From the NCBI RefSeq assembly GCF_009811795.1, contig NZ_BLJE01000002.1:930001-994000 (forward strand): a stretch of 64,000 bases of DNA. The letters run 5' to 3'. Origin of the DNA: Litoreibacter roseus. GTDB taxonomy: Bacteria > Pseudomonadota > Alphaproteobacteria > Rhodobacterales > Rhodobacteraceae. Made by a program: the position numbers and the translations under genes. The notes beneath the pieces are model-generated. The model was not told the DNA's origin and ran no database searches. It saw only the letters and a program-made list of their open reading frames with translations. Positions 40,039 to 48,168 of the stretch are shown one piece after another. Position 1 is the stretch's first letter. The number at the start of each line of letters is the position of its first letter.

Positions 40039-41460
40039 ATGCTAAACTCCGTCACCGATGACTTTCGCCAGCATCTAAGATCGCTTCTTCCGGACGCGGC
40101 TTTTCGTGAATTAACCGATGCCTATCTGAAAGAGCCGCGCGGGCGTTACGCTGCGGGCGATGGGTTTCTTGTGGCGCCGGATAGCGTCGATCAGGTCAGT
40201 CGCATCATGCGGGCCTGCAGTAACGGACGCGTATCTGTGGTGCCCTACGGGGGTGGCACCGGGCTGGTTGGTGGTCAAATCGCGTCCAAGAATGTGACGC
40301 CCGTGATCCTGTCCCTCGAGCGGATGACACGGATCCGCGATATCTCTCCCATCGACAACGTGGCAGTTGTAGAGGCTGGAGCCATTCTTCAATCCGTTCA
40401 GGAAGCAGCGCAGGACGCGGATCGGCTGTTTCCCCTGTCGCTCGCATCCGAAGGCTCAGCCCGCATCGGTGGCCTCTTGGCGACCAATGCAGGCGGCGTG
40501 AATACGCTGCGCTACGGAAATGCCCGTGATCTTTGCCTTGGGTTGGAGGTCGTGTTGGCAGATGGCACGATCGTCAATGGCCTCAGTCGCTTGCGCAAGA
40601 ACAACACAGGTTACGACCTGCGGCATCTGATGATCGGTGCGGAAGGCTCGCTTGGTATCATCACCGCTGCGTCCTTGAAGCTTTTCCCTCAGCCGGCGGG
40701 AAGCGCAACCGCGATGATGGTTGTAAAGGACCCTCAGGCTGCTCTCGGGCTTCTGGCGCTGGCGGGTTCCCGACTTGGCGGGCAAATATCTGCGTTTGAG
40801 TTGATCAGCCGCGTTGGTCTTGATTTCCTTGCGGAGGTTGGCCCCGACATAAAGACCCCCTTCGCTGAGACGCCTGAATGGATGGTACTGCTGGATGTTG
40901 GTACATTCGCTGGCGTCGATCCGGAAACGGCCCTTGAGGATTTGTTCGTCAAAGCATCAGAGGACGGGATGGTCAGCGACGGTGTCATTGCGCAGTCCGA
41001 GGGGCAACGGGCAGAGTTCTGGGCGATCCGCGAGAGCATCCCGGAGGCGAACCGGCGTATCGGGTCGGTCTCGTCCCATGACATCTCGGTGCCCATCGCA
41101 CGTATCCCCGATTTTATCGACGAGGCGCCGGGGCGTTTGGCCATGATTGGACAGTTTCGTATCAACTGCTTCGGTCACATGGGGGATGGCAACCTCCACT
41201 ACAACGTTTTCCCAATGCCCGGAAAATCACGTGAAGATCATCAGTCGGACCGTGCGGAAATTAAACGTGTGGTTCACGACCTCACCCACGAAATGGAAGG
41301 CTCAATCTCTGCCGAACACGGCATCGGGCGGCTGAAGGTCGATGATCTGATCACCTACGGCGATCCCGGAAAGCTGGCCGCGATGAGGTTGATCAAAGAT
41401 GCCCTTGATCCGCTTGGAATACTGAACCCGGGCGCTGTTCTTGCTCAGCCTGACCATTAA
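40039..41460 (+). CDS. FAD-linked D-2-hydroxyacid dehydrogenase (GlcD/D-lactate dehydrogenase type)
   Basis: A 473-residue flavoprotein of the vanillyl-alcohol oxidase superfamily. The N-terminal FAD-binding half has PYGGGTGLVGGQ, ASEGSARIGGLLATNAGG and GAEGSLGIITAASLKLFP. The C-terminal half carries CFGHMGDGNLHYNVFP and ends with SAEHGIGRLK and LGILNPGAVL. It resembles D-lactate, D-2-hydroxyglutarate or glycolate dehydrogenases, which pass electrons to quinone or ETF. The exact substrate cannot be chosen from sequence. A perfect hairpin follows the stop. Confidence 0.85.
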   Translation: MLNSVTDDFRQHLRSLLPDAAFRELTDAYLKEPRGRYAAGDGFLVAPDSVDQVSRIMRACSNGRVSVVPYGGGTGLVGGQIASKNVTPVILSLERMTRIRDISPIDNVAVVEAGAILQSVQEAAQDADRLFPLSLASEGSARIGGLLATNAGGVNTLRYGNARDLCLGLEVVLADGTIVNGLSRLRKNNTGYDLRHLMIGAEGSLGIITAASLKLFPQPAGSATAMMVVKDPQAALGLLALAGSRLGGQISAFELISRVGLDFLAEVGPDIKTPFAETPEWMVLLDVGTFAGVDPETALEDLFVKASEDGMVSDGVIAQSEGQRAEFWAIRESIPEANRRIGSVSSHDISVPIARIPDFIDEAPGRLAMIGQFRINCFGHMGDGNLHYNVFPMPGKSREDHQSDRAEIKRVVHDLTHEMEGSISAEHGIGRLKVDDLITYGDPGKLAAMRLIKDALDPLGILNPGAVLAQPDH

Positions 41461-41468
41461 AAAGGGAA

Positions 41469-41498
41469 GCCCCGTCTCTTTTGGGGAAGAGACGGGGC
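41469..41498. terminator. Strong hairpin after the FAD dehydrogenase gene
   Basis: GCCCCGTCTCTT pairs perfectly with AAGAGACGGGGC (12 bp) over a 6-nt loop, starting 8 bp after the stop. No T-run follows on the plus strand. On the minus strand a TTTTT occurs a few bases beyond the hairpin, so it may serve the apt transcript from the other side. The remaining 108 bp to the apt stop are A/T-rich with no gene. Confidence 0.5.
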
Positions 41499-41606
41499 AA
41501 GGGGAATGAGACAGTGCTTTTGCGGGAAGGTGCTCTGCTCGCGTTCAGATTATGTCAACGGAGGTTAACAAAGCGTTAATACACGTACAGGTTGTATTAT
41601 TTTCTT

Positions 41607-42140
41607 TCACTCTCCAGAAAAACTGGTCAATGCATGGACATCCATGCCAAGTTTCTCCAGAACGGCGCGACCTCCAAGGTCTGGCAAATCAATGATGAAC
41701 GCGCAGCCAATGACCTCTGCGCCCAGCTTTTCGATCAGCTTGATGCCCGCTTCCGCTGTGCCGCCAGTTGCCAGCAGGTCATCGACCAGAAGCACTTTCT
41801 CCCCCGCACTCAAACTGTCGTCGTGGATCTCCATCGTCGCCTCGCCGTATTCCAGCTTGTAGTCCTGCGCGATGGTCTGCCCCGGCAGCTTGCCCGCTTT
41901 GCGGATCGGAACAAAGCCGACGGAAAGCTGGTGCGCAATGGCACCTCCTAAGATGAAACCGCGGGCTTCCAGCCCGACCACCTTGTCGAACCGTTTGCCC
42001 GCATAAGGATGCAGAAGCTGGTCGATTGCCATGCGGAACCCGCGTGGATCGAGAAACAGCGTAGTGACGTCCCGGAACATGATCCCCTCATGGGGGAAGT
42101 CGGGAATGGTGCGGATGTAGTCTTTGATGTTTATAGACAT
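41607..42140 (-). CDS. apt: Adenine phosphoribosyltransferase
   Basis: A 177-residue enzyme that makes AMP from adenine and PRPP. It shows the N-terminal [34 protein letters not shown], and the PRPP loop [14 protein letters not shown]. Length is typical. It starts 3 bp after lysE and follows mtnP in the same run, so the adenine released by MTA phosphorylase is very likely its substrate. Confidence 0.95.
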   Translation of the reverse strand: MSINIKDYIRTIPDFPHEGIMFRDVTTLFLDPRGFRMAIDQLLHPYAGKRFDKVVGLEARGFILGGAIAHQLSVGFVPIRKAGKLPGQTIAQDYKLEYGEATMEIHDDSLSAGEKVLLVDDLLATGGTAEAGIKLIEKLGAEVIGCAFIIDLPDLGGRAVLEKLGMDVHALTSFSGE

Positions 42141-42143
42141 AGG

Positions 42144-42773
42144 TCAGCCTTGCCCCCGGCGTAACGTCGCGGTGGCGAGCCCCATGGCGATGAGGGTGCC
42201 GCCCCCGGCGCGGGTTATCCAGCGCAAGACAGCCGGTCGCGTGATCTGGCTGCGTAACTTGTCGGCCATCAGCGCGTAGGCCAGCGCATTTAGGGTCGCG
42301 ATCGTCACAAAAGTTGCGATGAGGATTGCAAATTGCGGCAGCAATGCTGCGTCGGGTCGAACGAATTGCGGTACGAATGCGATAAAGAATGCGATGGATT
42401 TGGGGTTTAGCGCGGTGACCGTTGTGGCATGCCAAAAGGTGTTGCGCGCGCTGGCCTGTGTGACCGCCCCGATATCCGCGGTTGCAGATCCGGCGCTCCG
42501 TAACAGTTTTACGCCGAGATACACAAGATAGGCGGCACCGGCCCATTTCAAAACAGCAAACGCGGTGGCTGAGGTCAGAACCAACGTGCCCAGACCAGCG
42601 AGTGATGCCGTCATCGCAATAAGATCCCCCAATGCAACCCCGGCCGCTGTTGAGACAGCGACCTTGCGCCCTTGGCTCAGCGCATAGCTGAGGACCACAA
42701 GAACCGTCGGACCCGGTATGAGAACAAGCATTGTTGATGCGGCAACAAATGTCAGCCAGAGGCTGATATCCAT
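42144..42773 (-). CDS. LysE/RhtB family exporter
   Basis: A 209-residue inner-membrane protein with about six hydrophobic helices. The LysE-family motif IPGPTVLVVLSYALSQGRK is at the N-terminus and a TALNPKSIAFFIAF segment lies in the middle. Members export amino acids such as lysine, threonine or homoserine lactone. AAGGAAAG precedes the ATG. It lies between mtnP and apt. A link to methionine or adenine salvage is only positional. Confidence 0.85.
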   Translation of the reverse strand: MDISLWLTFVAASTMLVLIPGPTVLVVLSYALSQGRKVAVSTAAGVALGDLIAMTASLAGLGTLVLTSATAFAVLKWAGAAYLVYLGVKLLRSAGSATADIGAVTQASARNTFWHATTVTALNPKSIAFFIAFVPQFVRPDAALLPQFAILIATFVTIATLNALAYALMADKLRSQITRPAVLRWITRAGGGTLIAMGLATATLRRGQG

Positions 42774-42821
42774 AATCTTTCCTTCCGTGATTGAATTCCC
42801 GTTTGCGGTTTGACCGTTGTC

Positions 42822-43700
42822 TTACCCGTTCAGCACGCGCCCCGCGACCGCATCTAGTTTTGCAACCAGCTCAGGATCTCTGTGGGGGGCTTGTGTCAAA
42901 ATTGCGTACTCGAGCGCACGATCACAGCCATGGGGGCATGGCTCGCGTGTTCTCCCAAGCAATCCGGGCAATTGGCTCACCAAAGTGCGCGCCTTCTGTG
43001 CGTTTCCGGTGAGGGTGCGTATAATGTCCATTACATCGACTTCACCGTGGTCTGGGTGCCAACTGTCGTAGTCGGTGATCATCGCGACGGAGGCGTAGCA
43101 AAGCTCCGCCTCGCGGGCGAGCTTAGCTTCCGGCATATTGGTCATCCCGATCACGTCTGCGCCCCAGACTTCACGGTACATCTTGGATTCGGCCAGTGTT
43201 GAAAACTGCGGGCCTTCCATCGCCAGGTATGTGCCGCCCTGATGCACGTTTATACCTGCCGTCTGAGCCGCTTCGTGACAAGCCTTGCCCAATCTGGGAC
43301 AGGTCGGATGCGCCACTGAGACATGAGCCACGCATCCGGTGCCAAAGAACGATTTGTCTCGTGCAAATGTCCGGTCGATGAACTGGTCGATTACAACGAA
43401 ATCGCCCGGCGCCATCTCTTCGCGAAACGATCCGCAGGCGCTGACGCTGATCAAATCCGTGACGCCCACGCGCTTCAGGGCATCTATGTTGGCACGGTAA
43501 GGGACCGTCGAAGGGCTTAGGGTATGCCCGCGCCCATGACGAGGTAAAAACACCATCTTTACGCCATCAAGAACGCCGCTCAGCACCTGATCTGACGGCT
43601 CACCCCAGGGGGTCGTGATGGTTTGCCATGTCGGGTTTTCCAGGCCGTCGATATCGTAAACACCTGATCCACCGATCACGCCGATCACCGTCTCGCCCAT
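42822..43700 (-). CDS. mtnP: S-methyl-5'-thioadenosine phosphorylase
   Basis: A 292-residue phosphorylase that splits methylthioadenosine into adenine and methylthioribose 1-phosphate, the first step of methionine salvage. It shows IGVIGGSGVYDIDGL, FLPRHGRGHTLSP, VSACGSFREEMAPGDFVV, and MEGPQFSTLAESKMYR with GMTNMPEAKLAREAELCYA. All match the trimeric MTAP type. GAGGAA precedes ATG 43700. lysE and apt follow on the same strand. No other methionine-salvage gene is visible. Confidence 0.93.
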   Translation of the reverse strand: MGETVIGVIGGSGVYDIDGLENPTWQTITTPWGEPSDQVLSGVLDGVKMVFLPRHGRGHTLSPSTVPYRANIDALKRVGVTDLISVSACGSFREEMAPGDFVVIDQFIDRTFARDKSFFGTGCVAHVSVAHPTCPRLGKACHEAAQTAGINVHQGGTYLAMEGPQFSTLAESKMYREVWGADVIGMTNMPEAKLAREAELCYASVAMITDYDSWHPDHGEVDVMDIIRTLTGNAQKARTLVSQLPGLLGRTREPCPHGCDRALEYAILTQAPHRDPELVAKLDAVAGRVLNG

Positions 43701-43902
43701 ATGCGCTGTTCCTCATCATCCAGTCCGGTTGCTGCGACTGTGGCCGATTCAGATGCAAAAGAAAATCCAAGGGAATTCGCTTTTGGTTAATCGCGCGCGG
43801 TTACGTCCCGTGCGGAAGGCCAAATAGGTCTCGCAATCGGGATGGAATATGATATTCGGGCGCAATCCACTGTTATTTTCAAAAAACAATCCAGGATTAT
43901 CC

Positions 43903-45534
43903 GTGAAACGCACCCTGATGGCGGCGCTGGCCAATAACACAATTCTGAATGACCTCAACCTCGCCCCGGGTGCACCCATGGGCATTGCGCGGTGGCGGAT
44001 CGAGATCCTGTCCGGCCTAACGGTTGCACTGGCCTTGGTCCCAGAGGCGGTCGCCTTTGCATTCGTTGCGGGGGTCGAGCCTCTGGTTGGTCTCTATGCG
44101 GCTTTCATCGTGGGGTTGATCACAGCCCTGATTGGCGGGCGTCCCGGCATGATTTCCGGTGCGACTGGCGCGCTGGCTGTCGTAATGGTCGCATTGGTTG
44201 CAGAGCATGGAGTTGAGTATCTCTTTGCCACGGTCGTGCTGATGGGCATCATCCAGATCGGCGCTGGTATTTTTAAGCTCGGTAAGTTCATCCGACTGGT
44301 GCCTCATCCGGTAATGCTTGGGTTCGTCAACGGGCTGGCGATCGTCATTTTCCTCGCACAGCTTGGTCAATTCCAGCAGCCTGGAACCGCCGAAAGCGCG
44401 GGTCATGGCATGGCAAACGGCGAATGGTTGTCAGGTTGGCCGCTGATCCTGATGCTGGGCTTCACGGCATTGACCATGGTTATCATCTGGGCAACGCCCC
44501 GTTTGACCAATGCGATACCGGCACCGCTGGCCGGGATCGGCGTCGTGGCCCTGATCGTCATTGCCTTTGGTATCGATGTGCCGGTCGTCGGTGATCTGGC
44601 CTCCATCGAGGGCGGGCTGCCGCCGTTTCATCTTCCCATGGTGCCGCTGAATTTCGAGACCTTCGAGATCATTCTGCCCTACGCGCTGATCCTTGCTGCA
44701 ATTGGTTTGATTGAAAGCCTGCTGACCCTGAACCTCGTGGGCGAGATCAAAAACGAGCGGGGCGGGGCCTCTCAGGAATGTGTTGCCCAAGGGATCGCCA
44801 ACACTGTGACTGGCTTCTTCGGTGGAATGGGGGGCTGTGCCATGATCGGGCAGTCTATGATCAACGTGAAATCAGGCGGCCGCACGCGGGTGTCTGGCGT
44901 TGCTGCGGCGCTGTTTCTTTTGGCATTCATTCTCGTCGCCGCACCTTTGATCGAACAGATCCCGCTGGCCGCCTTGGTTGGCGTCATGTTCATGGTCGTT
45001 ATCGGAACATTTGCATGGAACAGCTTCAACATCATGCGCCGCGTTCCACGCATGGACGCTTTCGTTATCGTTCTCGTTACCATAACGACCGTGATGTATG
45101 ATCTGGCCATTGCTGTTGTCGTGGGGGTGATTGTGTCCGCGCTGGCCTACGCCTGGAACAACGCGCGCCGTATCCATGCCAAAACCTATGAGACGCCTGA
45201 AGGTGCAAAGGTTTATCAGGTGCAAGGGCCGTTGTTCTTCGGCTCTGCTGAAGGGTTCGGTGAATTGTTTACTCCTGCCGACGACCCTTCGCTTGTCGTA
45301 ATTGATTTCGCGGACAGCCGTGTGGTTGACCAATCGGCCCTTCAAGCGATCGAGGCTATTGCCGAGAAATACAAGGGCCATGGAAAGCAAATTCAATTGC
45401 GACACCTGAGCCGGGACTGCCATCAACTGCTGACAAAGGCCGGACAGTTGATGATCGACAGTGACGATGATCCGGACTACGCGCTGGCGGTGAATTACAC
45501 GGTGAAGACGGGCATACTTGCGGGTGGACATTAG
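43903..45534 (+). CDS. SulP family anion transporter with STAS domain
   Basis: A 543-residue membrane protein with about ten to twelve helices and a cytosolic STAS domain at the end (about 430-530, VIDFADSRVVDQSALQAIE). ALVPEAVAFAFVAGVEPLVGLY is the SulP signature region (AxxPxxxAFxxVAGxxP). LNLVGEIKNERGG-type loops match the bicarbonate/sulfate branch. The substrate may be sulfate or bicarbonate. The start is uncertain: GTG 43903 has AGGA 6 nt upstream, while ATG 43849 and ATG 43918 are also in frame. The stop shares TTAG with the convergent acetyltransferase. Confidence 0.85.
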   Translation: MKRTLMAALANNTILNDLNLAPGAPMGIARWRIEILSGLTVALALVPEAVAFAFVAGVEPLVGLYAAFIVGLITALIGGRPGMISGATGALAVVMVALVAEHGVEYLFATVVLMGIIQIGAGIFKLGKFIRLVPHPVMLGFVNGLAIVIFLAQLGQFQQPGTAESAGHGMANGEWLSGWPLILMLGFTALTMVIIWATPRLTNAIPAPLAGIGVVALIVIAFGIDVPVVGDLASIEGGLPPFHLPMVPLNFETFEIILPYALILAAIGLIESLLTLNLVGEIKNERGGASQECVAQGIANTVTGFFGGMGGCAMIGQSMINVKSGGRTRVSGVAAALFLLAFILVAAPLIEQIPLAALVGVMFMVVIGTFAWNSFNIMRRVPRMDAFVIVLVTITTVMYDLAIAVVVGVIVSALAYAWNNARRIHAKTYETPEGAKVYQVQGPLFFGSAEGFGELFTPADDPSLVVIDFADSRVVDQSALQAIEAIAEKYKGHGKQIQLRHLSRDCHQLLTKAGQLMIDSDDDPDYALAVNYTVKTGILAGGH

Positions 45535-46181
45535 CCCGCCACAAATGCCTCCAGAGCGCTTAAGTCTGACGCCATAAGGGCTGATCTTGCCGCCGCAACT
45601 TGATCAGCACTCCAATCCCACCAGGCAAGACGGTTCAGAATGTCGATTTCATCCGATGGGAACCGGAGACGCAGAACTGTCGCAGGGTTGCCAGTGACGA
45701 TCGCGTAATCCGGGATTGTCCCCCGCACAACGGACCCGGCCCCTACGATAACCCCGTTGCCAATTCTGGCCCCGGGCATGACCAGCGCTCCATATCCGAG
45801 CCAAACGTCGTGGCCTATGACCGTGTCGCGCGTATCCGGTCTGAAGTTCATCATTTCAGCGGGATCGAACACCGGGAACGGGTATGTCGTGACGCCATCA
45901 ACCGCATGGTTTGCCGACGCGGTAATAAACCTGACACCGTGGGCGATCTGGCAGTATCGCCCGATACGCAGGATCTCGCGCGAACCGGGGAAAAGATAAG
46001 GGGCGAGCCTACCCGCGAAATCAGCGGGATCCGTCGGTGGATCGAAGTCAGAGGCGTACGTGTAGTCCCCCACCACGAAGTTCGGATTGCGTAAAACCCG
46101 GTTCAGATGAACCGTGCCGCCATGACGCGTGCCGTCGGGCAACGTGATTGGATGGGTGCTCAAGGCGTCAGGAAACAGCAC
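45531..46181 (-). CDS. CatB/Vat-type hexapeptide acetyltransferase
   Basis: A 216-residue left-handed beta-helix acetyltransferase of the xenobiotic (CatB/Vat) type. SREILRIGRYCQIAHGVRF starts the helix. ASANHAVDGVTTYPF contains the catalytic His of this subfamily. IGHDVWLGYGALVMPGARIG and IVGAGSVVRGTIPDYAIV are hexapeptide turns. Such enzymes acetylate chloramphenicol, streptogramins or unrelated hydroxyl groups, so resistance should not be assumed. It starts 6 bp after the flavin reductase gene. Confidence 0.85.
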   Translation of the reverse strand: MLFPDALSTHPITLPDGTRHGGTVHLNRVLRNPNFVVGDYTYASDFDPPTDPADFAGRLAPYLFPGSREILRIGRYCQIAHGVRFITASANHAVDGVTTYPFPVFDPAEMMNFRPDTRDTVIGHDVWLGYGALVMPGARIGNGVIVGAGSVVRGTIPDYAIVTGNPATVLRLRFPSDEIDILNRLAWWDWSADQVAAARSALMASDLSALEAFVAG

Positions 46182-46187
46182 GGATGT

Positions 46188-46796
46188 CTACTCACCGGGT
46201 CGCTTAAGGGAAAAGAGTTCCGTCACGCGCGTATAGTCCCGATATCCCAGCCGGGCGAGCGGCTGGTAGGTCGAGACGTCAAAATGACCGTCTTCATTCA
46301 GACAGTTGTCTCGGATATGAATGCCTGTCACCTCACCGAAAACGGCGAAGTTTGCGGCGCCCGGCAGTTGAACAATCTGGGTCAGTTTGCATTCAAGGTT
46401 TGCCGGCGCGCCTGCTACGCGGGAACATGGGATCGTCTCACATGGCGCACGTTCGACTCCCGCTTTCTCGAATTCATCGACCTCGCGGCCATAGTCGCCG
46501 GATGTCTCGTTCATCACATCTCGCATGGCGTATTCGACGATATTTACACAGAACACCCCGGTGTCACGGATATTGCCAACGCTGTCCTTGGTGCCGTCGC
46601 GGTCGTCCTTCATGGACGTCGAGGCAAACATCACTTGTGGGGGAACGTAGGCCACCGCATTGAAGAAAGAGTAGGGCGCAAGGTTCTCCGTCCCATCTGA
46701 TCCCCGGGTTGAAATCCAGCCGATGGGGCGGGGGGACACGATGGCGTTGAAGGGATTGTGGGGCAGGCCGTGACCTGCCTCTGGGGTATAAAACAT
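46188..46796 (-). CDS. Flavin reductase-like FMN-binding protein
   Basis: A 202-residue protein of the flavin-reductase-like split-barrel family. NAIVSPRPIGWISTRG and NLAPYSFFNAVAYVPPQVMF form the FMN-binding core, followed by FCVNIVEYAMRD and HFDVSTYQPLARLGYRDY. Relatives supply reduced flavin or act as uncharacterised oxidoreductases. The start is ATG 46796 with AAGGAAA 8 nt upstream. An upstream open frame to 46892 lacks this. It is co-directional with the acetyltransferase and divergent from the next gene by 81 bp. Confidence 0.85.
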   Translation of the reverse strand: MFYTPEAGHGLPHNPFNAIVSPRPIGWISTRGSDGTENLAPYSFFNAVAYVPPQVMFASTSMKDDRDGTKDSVGNIRDTGVFCVNIVEYAMRDVMNETSGDYGREVDEFEKAGVERAPCETIPCSRVAGAPANLECKLTQIVQLPGAANFAVFGEVTGIHIRDNCLNEDGHFDVSTYQPLARLGYRDYTRVTELFSLKRPGE

Positions 46797-46877
46797 GAGC
46801 CGTTTCCTTGCTGGTTTGCCCAAGACGTACCTGCATGTTACGCCGCCTGAAAGTGAAATTCCGGATGGACGGGGCCG

Positions 46878-47369
46878 GTGAGACTGAAGCAAGAGACACC
46901 TGATGACTGGTGGGAGGTCGAAGCGCTCTTCGATCTGTGCTTTGCGCCGGGGCGCACGGCGTTGTCATCCTATAGGTTGCGCGACAACACCGAGCCTTTG
47001 CGCGCGCTTTCGACAATTGCGCGGGATGCGCAAAACACGCTCGCAGGTGCCATTCGGTTCTGGCCAGTTAAGGTCGGGAACCATGATGCGCTACTTTTAG
47101 GGCCGATTGCGGTGCACCCAACTCATCAGGGTGAAGGGTTGGGCGCCGCGCTGATCGAAGACGGGCTGTCATCCGCGAAATCCGCTGGGTGGAAGCGCAC
47201 ATTGCTGGTGGGCGATGCGCCGTATTATCAGAAATTCGGCTTCGAGATATTGCCCCATGTCGTGATGCCGCCACCCACCAACCCGGACCGCGTGTTGGGG
47301 GCGGGGGCCTGGACTGGCGTTGCGGGGCCAGTCACTCCATGGCCCGAAAAGACCGGCGGGCAAACTTGA
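46878..47369 (+). CDS. GNAT N-acetyltransferase (YhbS-like)
   Basis: A 163-residue GNAT domain protein. LLLGPIAVHPTHQGEGLGAA is the acetyl-CoA pyrophosphate-binding loop (Q/R-x-x-G-x-G/A). LLVGDAPYYQKFGFE is the C-terminal signature shared with YhbS-type proteins. It starts at GTG 46878. The acceptor is unknown. The EcsC gene begins 31 bp after the stop in the same direction. Confidence 0.82.
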   Translation: MRLKQETPDDWWEVEALFDLCFAPGRTALSSYRLRDNTEPLRALSTIARDAQNTLAGAIRFWPVKVGNHDALLLGPIAVHPTHQGEGLGAALIEDGLSSAKSAGWKRTLLVGDAPYYQKFGFEILPHVVMPPPTNPDRVLGAGAWTGVAGPVTPWPEKTGGQT

Positions 47370-47400
47370 AATTCCCTCGGGTCAGGCGCATCTTTTGCTT

Positions 47401-48168
47401 ATGACGCAAGTTATTCTGCCCCCTGTTGTCGAGCCAGATCATACGCATAGTGCGCGATTGCGAGAGATTGTGGAGCGCTACCGGGCCGCACGAGGACCCG
47501 CCATGCGCGCACTTGGTCTTCTGGGCGGTCAGACCGATGGTATTCTAGACCGCCTTCCAAAAAGCGCGCGCGCTGCACTGGATCGCGCGACACTGTCCGC
47601 GCTTGAGCTTAGCTTTGATACTGCCGCTCGAACCCGGGGGCGTTTGCCGGACACAGGCACATGGCAGACCCGCGCCATGACGGTGGGAACCGGTGCGGTC
47701 GGCGGATTTGGTGGTTTGGGGACAGCGCTCGCCGAGGTCCCAGTGACAACGACTGTTATCCTGCGCGGCATTCAGGGCATTGCGCAGCAGCATGGGTTCG
47801 ATCCCAGCCATGCAGACACCCGGCTCGACTGTCTTGAGGTATTCGGTGCGGCGGGGCCACTGTCAGAAGACGACGATACGGATCTGAGTTTTCTCACCCT
47901 GCGCATGACCGTGACTGGGGCCACAATGCAGGCGTTGCTGTCAAAGGTTGCCCCGCGTCTGGCGCTGGTTCTAGGTCAAAAGCTCGCAAGTCAGACGGTT
48001 CCGATCTTGGGTGCGGTGACGGGTGCTGCGATCAACTACACCTATTCAAGCTACTACCAAGAGATGGCGCATGTCTCGTTCGGCTTGCGTGCTTTGGCGG
48101 AGGAAACGGGTCAAGACCGGGCTGGCCTGGTCGAAGAATTCCGCGCCGAGGTTCTAAGACTGCGTTAG
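47401..48168 (+). CDS. EcsC family protein
   Basis: A 255-residue protein similar to EcsC. Visible segments are the helical ALDRATLSALELSFDTA, then the glycine-rich GTGAVGGFGGLGTALAEVP. QALLSKVAPRLALVLGQKL and IPILGAVTGAAINY-like sequence (here PILGAVTGAAINYTYSSYY) follow. The glycine-rich parts could associate with membranes. EcsC of Bacillus is linked to the EcsAB transporter, which is absent here; function is unknown. ATG 47401 is chosen over an upstream in-frame start inside the previous gene. The stop shares TTAG with ptsP. Confidence 0.72.
   Translation: MTQVILPPVVEPDHTHSARLREIVERYRAARGPAMRALGLLGGQTDGILDRLPKSARAALDRATLSALELSFDTAARTRGRLPDTGTWQTRAMTVGTGAVGGFGGLGTALAEVPVTTTVILRGIQGIAQQHGFDPSHADTRLDCLEVFGAAGPLSEDDDTDLSFLTLRMTVTGATMQALLSKVAPRLALVLGQKLASQTVPILGAVTGAAINYTYSSYYQEMAHVSFGLRALAEETGQDRAGLVEEFRAEVLRLR

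Noticed and set aside
45531-46181. Chloramphenicol or streptogramin resistance gene
   Set aside because: The fold and catalytic His fit CatB/Vat, but this family is broad and the chromosomal context with a flavin reductase gives no sign of resistance.
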